Assembly (NCBI GenBank): GCA_963763885.1
Contig: CAVXQD010000001.1
Location: forward strand, 1-64,000
Length of the DNA stretch: 64,000 nucleotides
Direction: 5' to 3'
Origin: JANNBN01 sp963763885
GTDB taxonomy: Bacteria > Actinomycetota > Acidimicrobiia > Acidimicrobiales > JANYDT01
The notes under the pieces are model-generated. The model worked only from the letters and a program-made list of their open reading frames with translations. It did not search any database and was not told the origin of the DNA. Of this stretch, positions 1 through 6,726 are shown in pieces (positions within the stretch are counted from its first letter, which is position 1; every line of letters begins with the position of its first letter). The translations under genes and the position numbers were made by a program.

Positions 1-272
1 CAGCGCAGCGTCAACCACATCGGAGGTTCCGCTCGAAGCGAGCAGTGGCCCAACACGACGAGCCAACGCGCTATCAAAGGATCGCTCATCAACGCCGGCC
101 AAGACCCGCTCTAGCGAGACTTGGCGAGCACGGTTCCGAATGACTTGTGCAACTACAGCGGCGCTCGTCAGCACTGGCTCGGCTTCTTCGTGGGCGCAAC
201 GAGCCGAGCGATCGTGGAGCGATCTCGCCGTTCGATAGCGATGAGTGCTCCAGCGTCAAGGACGAGCGCCAT
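1..272 (-). pseudogene. PIN-domain (VapC-like) toxin, frameshifted and cut by window edge
   Basis: The start MALVLDAGALIAIERRD carries the first conserved PIN aspartate. The frame breaks at about 192-200, within a run of G and C, and the rest of the domain continues in another frame: AHEEAEPVLTSAAVVAQV, then ERVLAGVD and a conserved SGTSDVVDAAL at the window edge. Together the two frames give a recognisable VapC-type ribonuclease fold. A one-base change would restore the frame, so this is either a recently inactivated toxin or a base-calling error. The C-terminus lies outside the window. Confidence 0.7.
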
Positions 273-506
273 CAAGCGGAACTTGGGCCGGTGTCGAGCC
301 GGTGACTCGGCGAGCAGCTCGTCCCTTGTCCAGCCTTGTTCTTCAAGTATGTCGTCCAGTGCTGCTCCAAGTGCGGCATGACGGAGTCGTTGGCGAATGG
401 CCGTGGCAAGCCAAGCCGAGACGTTGGTGTTGTCCGCTTGCGCAGCGGCTCGCAACGCTTGGCCGAGCTGAGGGTCTAGGGAAACGCTGAACTTTTCCAC
501 ACTCAT
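168..506 (-). CDS. RHH-type antitoxin running in frame into toxin start
   Basis: The first 78 residues read as a small ribbon-helix-helix antitoxin: a beta-strand start (EKFSVSLDPQL), then helices (AWLATAIRQRLR), ending in an acidic tail with DELLAESPARHRP. Such proteins neutralise PIN toxins by direct binding and repress their own operon. No stop codon separates it from the PIN toxin start (MALVLDAG, ATG at 272), so the frame runs on to a stop at 168 and gives a 112-aa fusion. An ATG at 506 is the likely start. The downstream PIN domain is frameshifted. Whether antitoxin and toxin are made as one chain or the toxin restarts at 272 cannot be told from sequence. Confidence 0.72.
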   Translation of the reverse strand: MSVEKFSVSLDPQLGQALRAAAQADNTNVSAWLATAIRQRLRHAALGAALDDILEEQGWTRDELLAESPARHRPKFRLMALVLDAGALIAIERRDRSTIARLVAPTKKPSQC

Positions 507-733
507 AGCCCGATACTACCCTTAGCGTCCTACCAACGGAATACCCCCAAAGTCGCTCAACGTCCGAAGGATTTCGTGATCCCAGGCTGTTCAGATGGCC
601 CGTCTCTACCAAGGTTGTAGTTGTTCGTCAGCAATCGCCAAGGTTGTTCGCAAGCGGGGCGATCCAAGCAAACGAACCCGGTCTCTTTGCGGTTTGTGTG
701 TAACGCTGCGCAAGAAGCCGAAAAAGGGATGAA

Positions 734-2008
734 GTGATGCGCGTCGAACAAGTCGTGTTGCCGATCGTTCGTGGGATCGCGAAGCATCCGAAGGTGTCAA
801 AGGCGATGTTCGGCCGGACCAAATGGGGCGATCCGTTCGCTCCAGATCGGTTTAGCTACCCCTACGACAATTACGACACTATGCGCGCTGACGGTCCGGT
901 GGTCTGGAGTGGCTTGTACCAGCAGTGGTTTGTCTTTGGCTACGACGAGATCTTCGAAGTACTGCGGTCGCCGCACGCCAGTACGGCGTCCCTGCTTGAT
1001 GTGCTCCTGGTCGTGTCTCCGTACAACAAGCTGTCGCCAAGTTCGGTGGGAAATGTCCGCAGGTGGCTGCTGGTCACGGACCCTCCGGAGCACAGTCGAC
1101 TCCGAGGCGCTGTCAGCCGAGCGTTTACGCCTCGTCGGATTGCAGCGTTTGAACCGCGAATACAAACGGTCGTTGCTGACTTGCTGGCCTCGCTGGAGGG
1201 GCAGGACGAAGCGGAGATTGTCAGTGCATTCACAGCGCGCTTACCGATTTATGTGATTGCCGATTTGCTGGGTCTGCCACGGGACCGGTGGGAATGGCTT
1301 CGAGCAGCTTCAGCCGAGATCGGCGGGATATTGGAAGCGTTTGCCGGCTTTGACCCAAAGTCCATGAACCGTCGATTCGACGAGCTGCATGACTACTTCG
1401 CCACGATTATCGAGCAGCGGCGATCACATCCGCAGGACGATCTGATTACGGCGATGATCGCGGAGGATGCAGCAAACCCGCTGGACACAGACGAGGTGAT
1501 GGCAATGATCGCGGTGTTGATGTTTGCCGGTCACGAAACCACCACGGGGCTACTGGGCAATGCCATCGTCGCGCTGGCCAACCACCCGGAACAGCGCCAA
1601 CTACTGAGGTCGAAGCCTGAGTTGATAGACAACGCCGTGGAGGAACTTGTTCGGTTCGATTCGCCCGTCCAGACCAGCGGCAGAGTCGCCAGTGAGGAGA
1701 TGGTCATCGGCGGCAAGACGATTCGCAAGGGCGCAATTATTGCCCTGATGATCGGCGCGGCCAATCGGGATGCGCGTCAGTGGCCAGATGCCAACGACCT
1801 GCGACTTGATCGCCTTGAACCAAAACCGATTTCATTCGGCCATGGAGTGCACTATTGCATCGGAGCTGCGCTTGCTCGGCTGGAAACAAAGGTTGCACTG
1901 CCGGCGTTCCTGGAGTCATTCGGTGACTACACCGTTGATCTGGATACCGCTCGTTGGAAACGGTCGCACACGTTGCGAGGATTGCTGTCACTGCAAGTCC
2001 ACCGTTAA
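734..2008 (+). CDS. Cytochrome P450
   Basis: A soluble heme monooxygenase of about 424 aa, normal for bacterial P450s. Visible landmarks are the I-helix oxygen-activation motif AGHETTTG with the acid-alcohol pair intact, the K-helix ExxR in EELVR, and the heme-cysteine loop FGHGVHYCIG. It needs ferredoxin and reductase partners, which are not encoded nearby. Translation could start at GTG 734 or ATG 737; a purine-rich AAAAAGGGA lies just upstream. Substrate cannot be inferred. It sits alone between the broken toxin-antitoxin locus and a decayed gene on the opposite strand. Confidence 0.93.
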   Translation: MMRVEQVVLPIVRGIAKHPKVSKAMFGRTKWGDPFAPDRFSYPYDNYDTMRADGPVVWSGLYQQWFVFGYDEIFEVLRSPHASTASLLDVLLVVSPYNKLSPSSVGNVRRWLLVTDPPEHSRLRGAVSRAFTPRRIAAFEPRIQTVVADLLASLEGQDEAEIVSAFTARLPIYVIADLLGLPRDRWEWLRAASAEIGGILEAFAGFDPKSMNRRFDELHDYFATIIEQRRSHPQDDLITAMIAEDAANPLDTDEVMAMIAVLMFAGHETTTGLLGNAIVALANHPEQRQLLRSKPELIDNAVEELVRFDSPVQTSGRVASEEMVIGGKTIRKGAIIALMIGAANRDARQWPDANDLRLDRLEPKPISFGHGVHYCIGAALARLETKVALPAFLESFGDYTVDLDTARWKRSHTLRGLLSLQVHR

Positions 2009-2136
2009 GGCTCGAATCCGTTCGAAGGGAGGTCCCCCACAGAATTTGGAGGCGCCACCAGTTCCGTCGTCTCCTGACCCCCAGCGGTCGGTGCGTTTGG
2101 TTGTCCGCATCGGCCCACACATGCCGGGTAAGTCAG

Positions 2137-2700
2137 TCAAGTCGGAACAGGGATGATGACCATGTTGTCTTCATCGTGGAGTTCCAGGTGGTAGCGCGAA
2201 GCGGTGTCCAAGGTGCGAACGGCGAGTTTGAGGTCGTACACGAATGAGGTGTGGACGGTCACTTCGACGGCGACTTCTTCTCCCGGAGTCACGGAGGTGA
2301 GGAACTCGCACCGGTTGTATCTGCAGCTGATCGGTGGCTTGCTCAACTGCAGTTTCGCAGTGCGGGTATCGAGCTTTCGCTTGCGAGAGTCGAGGTCCGA
2401 CACCGAGAGTTCGAAGCCAGACGCGGTAGCGCTGGCCCACTGATGGTTTCGTACGATGGCCGTGATGGTCCACTCGTTTCCGATTCGTGTTGCGGTCGCC
2501 GCTACGGAAAGGTCTGCTTTTTCGGAGTTTGGGGCACGGCAGGTCTCAGCACCAGTGACGTCGTCGTTCCAGCAGGGACCTTTGGTGAGTTTGGAAACGG
2601 CTTCGTACTCGCGTTGCTCTTTGCCTCTTGTGTCGCCTGAGCCGGTTTGTGTGTCGGTTTGTGTGTTACCGACCCCGATGCCTTCTCCGGACGTCGCGCA
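2137..2700 (-). pseudogene. Headless lipoprotein-like protein remnant
   Basis: A frame of 187 codons is open from just after a TGA (2701-2703) to a stop at 2137, with good protein character: a Thr/Gly-rich opening (VGNTQTDTQTGSGD), a GPCWND segment with several cysteines, then alternating hydrophobic beta-type sequence (RIGNEWTITAIVRNH) ending in EDNMVIIPVPT. There is no plausible start before GTG 2403. A Cys codon immediately follows the upstream TGA (CATSGE), as expected for a lipobox cysteine whose signal peptide has been lost or shifted out of frame. I read it as a secreted beta-rich lipoprotein with a destroyed 5' end. Family unknown. Confidence 0.5.
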
Positions 2701-3108
2701 TCAGTGGTGACCTCCATTCGGCTGCCAGGGAGATCCCCGTTCTACCGGCGCTAAGCGATGACTTCGATCGGCCCGACAATCTGGTGAGCTGATCTGCGGT
2801 GGGTTGCACGTCCAGAAGGTAATCGCGCGTGTAATCGGCGAAGCTGTGGAACACAAGTGCCTGATCGAAGATCTCTTCGAAGGCCCCTCTTGATCTCAGT
2901 TCGGTTCACGGGCAGCGGTCAATGTTCGCTGGGACTTACGTCGGGTGGCGATGAATGTCCGCAGTCGCTCAACCGAGACGCTTGCGGCTCGATGATTCAA
3001 TCTAGAGGTCCGGTCGGAGAGAGCGATGATTGATTTCCGGTATCGACTTCGAGCGAAGATTCCGCGCGTGGCTCAGCAGCGACGGCAACGCGCCGAAGTC
3101 CCTGGGGC
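2701..3108. other. Intergenic stretch, no supported gene
   Basis: About 400 bases between the headless gene and a possible small gene. Short open frames exist on both strands, but none has a good start, convincing composition or a recognisable motif. I see no tRNA, repeat or strong hairpin here. Confidence 0.4.
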
Positions 3109-3363
3109 ATGCATATCGAGATCACAATCGGGACCATCTACGAGGATTGCGCGTACCATCCCGCCCGGCGGTTCGTTGGCATCTCACACGTGCGAGGGAG
3201 AGTCGGTGCTGACCTGGAGTACTGGTCGTCGGGTCTTCGCCGACATTGCGTGAAGCGTCTTTCCGGGCGGGGTGTCGGTCCAGAAGATGTGCCTCGTTTC
3301 GAGCCAGGTCACCTGTCGAACGACCAAGCGTTGACCGAGGGCCTGGCACACTGTTCCAACTAA
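3109..3363 (+). CDS. Possible small hypothetical protein (84 aa)
   Basis: The opening MHIEITIGTIYEDCAYHP looks like real protein rather than shadow. The frame ends 19 bases before the TTG start of the next gene on the same strand, so the two could be co-transcribed. Later residues are Arg/His/Gly-rich and less convincing. I recognise no family and no clear ribosome binding site decides the start. It may be a small gene or a decayed 5' neighbour of the DUF4375-like protein. Confidence 0.35.
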   Translation: MHIEITIGTIYEDCAYHPARRFVGISHVRGRVGADLEYWSSGLRRHCVKRLSGRGVGPEDVPRFEPGHLSNDQALTEGLAHCSN

Positions 3364-3382
3364 ACACCTGGGAGGGATCGCG

Positions 3383-4333
3383 TTGCTCGGGGACGGAGAA
3401 GAACCGGACTGGGTCCGTATGCCGCGTGAACTTGAGCTGCTCAGTGCTCGCACGGGGATCGAACGAGTTGTTACCGATGGACCTCGGTCAGTGTCGCTTG
3501 ATCAGGGCAAACGGTTTGTTTATGAATGGGCTGCGCAGGGCTACGAGGTCGCGCTCGTGTCTGACGATGTTGTTGGTGTTATCCGCGTCAAGTTTTGGGA
3601 ATCGGGGGCAGAGGAAGAACCGTCATGGGTCGACCTCGGCCGCCCTGTTCCGCAGCCTCTGGTGTTCGCGTTTGCGACGAGCGATGTCGGCCACTCGCTG
3701 TGTGAAGACATTGTTGATGTACTTATCGATCAGTACGGACGCTCGGAGTTGGACGCAGTCCGCATGATCAATCGCTACCGGGGAATGTTGTCCTGGGTAG
3801 AGCAGCAGAAAGCGAACCTCTTCCTTATCGACCCGCCCCCTCACTGGGCCGCTCAAATGGACGGCGCTATGCGGTTGGAACGATCCGTGAACGACGCCGA
3901 TCGAATTGAAGATGATCGGATCTTCGATGACATTCGACAACGACTCGACAACTGCGCCGCGAAAGGTGTTGATGCGATTCGGCTGCTTCCAGATCATCTG
4001 CAGGTCTTGTATGTCAGCCGACGCATCGCCGACGAGTTCGACCAAGGCGGATTCAACCAGGTGCTCGCAAAGGCTCCGGACCTTGCTGCCGTTGCGGATG
4101 AAGCCTTCCGGCTCATCGGATCATTGGCTGCTTCGACGCTCATCAAACGCGCGGCGCAACGTGATCGAACCGATTCTTTCGATGATCTCGATGCTGCGTT
4201 CCGAGCGGTCTTTGATGGATTCGTCGGACTTCGAGTTGACTATGCGCGTAGGCACTCGCCGCTGCTAGGAACGCAAGCGAGCGATTCACTTCGACGTCGA
4301 CGTTGGTGGGTCCGCCGGGGTGACGAGGTGTGA
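3383..4333 (+). CDS. DUF4375/DMP19-like protein
   Basis: A 316-aa cytoplasmic protein with a TTG start preceded at good spacing by GGAGGG (from 3371). The C-terminal half, from about residue 200 (LPDHLQVLYVSRRIADEF), resembles DUF4375/DMP19, with a DQGGFNQVL segment in place of the usual NGGF-Q motif, followed by a helix containing IGSLAA. The N-terminal half is rich in acidic residues and has no recognised domain. DMP19-like domains occur in small soluble proteins of unclear role, some linked to immunity. It lies just outside the left end of the integrated element. No membrane segment or signal peptide is seen. Confidence 0.68.
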   Translation: MLGDGEEPDWVRMPRELELLSARTGIERVVTDGPRSVSLDQGKRFVYEWAAQGYEVALVSDDVVGVIRVKFWESGAEEEPSWVDLGRPVPQPLVFAFATSDVGHSLCEDIVDVLIDQYGRSELDAVRMINRYRGMLSWVEQQKANLFLIDPPPHWAAQMDGAMRLERSVNDADRIEDDRIFDDIRQRLDNCAAKGVDAIRLLPDHLQVLYVSRRIADEFDQGGFNQVLAKAPDLAAVADEAFRLIGSLAASTLIKRAAQRDRTDSFDDLDAAFRAVFDGFVGLRVDYARRHSPLLGTQASDSLRRRRWWVRRGDEV

Positions 4334-4454
4334 TCGGATCTAGCGCCCGGTTTGTTCATCGTCAGACGTCACCATTCAGCCCAGGGTCAGGCGTGCTTCG
4401 ACGTCTCGGTTGGCATGAATAGGCGTAGAGAACCCTTTCGGCCGGGCAGAGCAA

Positions 4455-4508
4455 CTTGTGCGGGTGACAGGAATTGAACCTGCACGTCTTTCGACACCAG
4501 GACCTAAA
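4455..4508. repeat. Left att site: 3' tRNA-Leu fragment
   Basis: This 54-base stretch matches 20709-20762 with only two mismatches, including an unbroken 35-base identity (4474-4508 against 20728-20762). It corresponds to the tRNA-Leu gene from the anticodon loop to the 3' end, without the 5' half. That is the standard scar of tyrosine-recombinase integration into a tRNA gene and marks the distal boundary of the mobile element. Confidence 0.88.
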
Positions 4509-4624
4509 ACCCTCATTTGCCGTTCTTCTGGTGTTGTCGGATGACGGAAAATGTTGTCTGAGCTGGGGTTTCGCGAATCGGCATGTCGGCGGGTGGTGGG
4601 GAGTTTCGGCGTGTTTTGCGCAGT

Positions 4625-4646
4625 TCCGTTAGCAATCCGTTAGCAA
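4625..4646 (+). repeat. Putative integrase arm-type site (left)
   Basis: Two abutting copies of the 11-mer TCCGTTAGCAA, 116 bases inside the left att site. The same tandem pair, in the same orientation, lies inside the right end at 20628-20649. Paired direct repeats near both ends of an element are what arm-binding sites of tyrosine integrases look like. The binding role is inferred. Confidence 0.65.
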
Positions 4647-4732
4647 ATTCGGGTCAATGACGGGCGCTCGGAGCGTGTCGCCGTTGATCCCTTCCCGTGA
4701 TCCTCGTCGAAGCGTACGATGGTGTCGACGAC

Positions 4733-4924
4733 ATGGATCCTGAACCCGCCTCCGCCCCGCTGCGCTCCACTCGACCGTTCACGATCGAGGAGCTTGCCGC
4801 GGCCCAGGGCGTGAAGCCTATGGAGTCGACCGAAGAGTGGGCTGCGGACATCTTCGAGTCGGACGAGGAGCTCGACGCCTTTCTTGCCGACGTACGGGCC
4901 AGCCGGGACGCCAGTCCGGCCTGA
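4733..4924 (+). CDS. Antitoxin of VapBC-type pair
   Basis: A 63-aa acidic protein with the hallmark stretch RPFTIEELAAAQGVKP followed by ADIFESDEELDAFLADV, a pattern I associate with small antitoxins encoded directly before PIN toxins in actinobacteria. I chose ATG 4733 over GTG 4697 because the family usually starts close to the PFTIEEL block. The stop at 4922-4924 lies two bases before the GTG of the toxin, so translation is coupled. It lies in the left arm of the mobile element, where it could act as an addiction module if the toxin worked. Confidence 0.72.
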   Translation: MDPEPASAPLRSTRPFTIEELAAAQGVKPMESTEEWAADIFESDEELDAFLADVRASRDASPA

Positions 4925-4926
4925 CC

Positions 4927-5338
4927 GTGGCGGACATCGTCGTCGATACCGACGTTGCTTCGAAGCTCATCAAGCGCCAGGAACCCGAGTGGGTTCGGCG
5001 TGCCCTGGTTGGCAACCGCGTGTGGTTGACGTTCGTGACGGTCGGCGAGTTGTCGAAATGGGCCGAGGTTCGCAGTTGGGGTCCGCAGCTTCGGACCCGA
5101 GTTGATGGTTGGGTAACTCGGGAAGGCCGTCGTGCCATGGAACGACGCCATCGCAACGACGTGGGGTCGGCTCGCAGGCCGTGCGCACCTTCGTGGTCGG
5201 CCGCGGCCGCAGAACGACACGTGGGTTGCTGCGTGCTGCATTGAGATGGGGGTCGGCCTACTTACCCTGAACCGGAAGGACTTCGTCGACTTCGCCGAGC
5301 ATGAGGGCCTCGTGTTGCTCGGCGACGAGGGGCGTTGA
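4927..5338 (+). pseudogene. PIN-domain toxin (VapC-like), frameshifted
   Basis: Frame one starts at GTG 4927 (VADIVVDTDVASKLIK, with the first PIN aspartates) and continues through GELSKWAEVRSWGP. At about 5118 the frame must shift by one base to read VPWNDAIATTWGRLAG, then RPQNDTWVAACCIEMG and LLTLNRKDF, the second half of a PIN domain with its acidic residues. Both halves are well preserved, so the lesion is recent or a sequencing error. If real, it leaves an intact antitoxin with a dead toxin, as at the left edge of the window. Confidence 0.75.
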
Positions 5339-5625
5339 TGGGCACCCAGAAGTGGGCCGAGATCAAGAAGCTCAGCAAGGCGACCGAGGTAGACCGTGCC
5401 GAGGCTCGGGCGGAGCTGAAGGCAGAACTCGGTGGTTTCGTTTCGCCGCCGCGCACGATCCAGTGGGTGCTCGATCACGCCGACGAGTTGGCGCGGCGGT
5501 TCGAAGAGTTCGATCGTGCAGAGGGCCATGACGTCCCTGTCGACGAGTACCTCGCTCGTCGTCAGCGGGCCACCGAAGCCAAGGACCCGCCCATGAGTTC
5601 TGGACCTCCCCACCCCCACTCGTAA
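5338..5625 (+). CDS. Small helical hypothetical protein (95 aa)
   Basis: The ATG at 5338 overlaps the toxin stop in a TGATG arrangement, so this is the third cistron of the toxin-antitoxin operon. The protein is charged and predicted largely helical (WAEIKKLSKATEVDRAEARA, then DHADELARRFEEFDR), with no signal peptide or membrane segment. I do not recognise a family. Its place after the toxin suggests a module-associated accessory protein, but nothing in its sequence demonstrates a function. Confidence 0.55.
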   Translation: MGTQKWAEIKKLSKATEVDRAEARAELKAELGGFVSPPRTIQWVLDHADELARRFEEFDRAEGHDVPVDEYLARRQRATEAKDPPMSSGPPHPHS

Positions 5626-5635
5626 GGGTTGGGCC

Positions 5636-5765
5636 GTAATACGGTGTCCCGGTTGCTGGACGAAGCGGCGGACGAATTCGAGCGAGGTCTTTGCGACTTC
5701 ATCCCAGCCGCTGTCGATGAGGAGGGAGTGGCCACGGCCCCGGGATCTCGACGATCTTGGTGACG
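5636..5765 (-). pseudogene. Alpha/beta-hydrolase C-terminal fragment
   Basis: Read on the minus strand, the segment gives TKIVEIPG and then, after a one-base shift, GRGHSLLIDSGWDEVAKTSL and EFVRRFV. This matches the C-terminal end of alpha/beta-hydrolase esterases, including the catalytic-histidine neighbourhood (GHSL..DSGW). No matching N-terminal part is readable from 5766 to 6103, so this is a fragment inside the mobile element. Confidence 0.5.
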
Positions 5766-6103
5766 GCGTGTTGGTTCTTCTTTCTGCTGCTTGAAGGGGG
5801 CGATGGCCCAAGGGACCTGGTGGTCGAGCTCATGCGTCGCCAACCCGTAGATCGAGTCGCGCTTCAACGCGCCCGTTGCCCGTCGAAGTGTTGCGAGCTT
5901 GATTGTTTCGGCCTGCTCGATTCGTTCAAGGTCAGCGACGCCTGCTGCGCGATCCCGAGACGCTTGGCAAGGCCATGGCAGCGTACGCGCAAACGCCGGA
6001 TGCCGGTCTACGGAGGGGCGGGACGCAGGTGGGACGGTGACGAAGCGTCTGGCTGCGATCGTGGCGGTGGTCGGATGTTCCGACTCGCTACCAAGGAGCA
6101 GCA

Positions 6104-6671
6104 ATGACGAAGAACGTTCGAGACTTCACGCGGTCGGTGTACCTGATGGACGCCGTCGTGCGTCGCGTGCCCAACAACGCGTGGATGTTGTCGTCGCCGT
6201 GCGAGGGATGGACGGCGCGTGACGTCGTCGGGCACGTGGCGAGTGTTCTGACCGCAGCGGCGGAGATGGTCGTCACGGGCGTGATGGTGATGCCCGAGAT
6301 GCCCGCCGACCTGGCCGACCCGGACCTCGTGTGGTCCCGAGCTCGCGAGGCCATCCTCGGTGCGATCGACGAGCCGGGTGCGCTCGAACGCGAGGGCGCT
6401 TTCTGGTTCGGGCCGATGTCGGTCGACGATCTGATCGGTGTCGTGCTGTGGGACCCGTTGACGCACGCGTGGGACGTGGCCACAGCCGTCGGCATCGATC
6501 CGCACCTCGACGAGGACCTGGCGCGGCGTCGCGTTCGATCGGATCTCGTCGATGCGCGATGGGCTCGCGGGTATGGGTCTTCTCGGACCCGAGTTGCCGG
6601 TGCCCGAAGATGCGTCCGCCATCGACCGCTACCTCGGTTTGGTCGGACGGGACTACGTGGCCTCCCGATAG
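6104..6671 (+). pseudogene. TIGR03086-type (mycothiol-dependent/DinB-like) protein, frameshifted
   Basis: The N-terminal part contains SPCEGWTARDVVGHV, the helix and histidine typical of DinB/MDMPI proteins of the TIGR03086 group, and later DPLTHAWDVATAVGIDPHL, which carries the other metal-binding His region. At about 6540 the frame breaks. The proper C-terminus continues one frame over as GLAGMGLLGPELPVPEDAS, then RYLGLVGRDY, ending at TAG 6669-6671. Such proteins bind a metal and use mycothiol-type thiols in isomerase or detoxification roles. With the frameshift the product would be truncated or scrambled. Confidence 0.72.
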
Positions 6672-6726
6672 GACACCGTGTCGCTGGCTTCGGCGCCGGA
6701 GCGGGATGTTCCGGTAGCCTGCCGAT

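Noticed and set aside
4455..4508. A second tRNA-Leu gene
   Set aside because: Only the anticodon-loop-to-3' half is present; no 5' acceptor strand or D arm, so it is an att remnant.
4654..5811. A 385-codon minus-strand open frame across the toxin-antitoxin operon
   Set aside because: Only a short part (5636-5765) resembles a protein (hydrolase C-terminus); the rest mirrors the plus-strand toxin-antitoxin genes.
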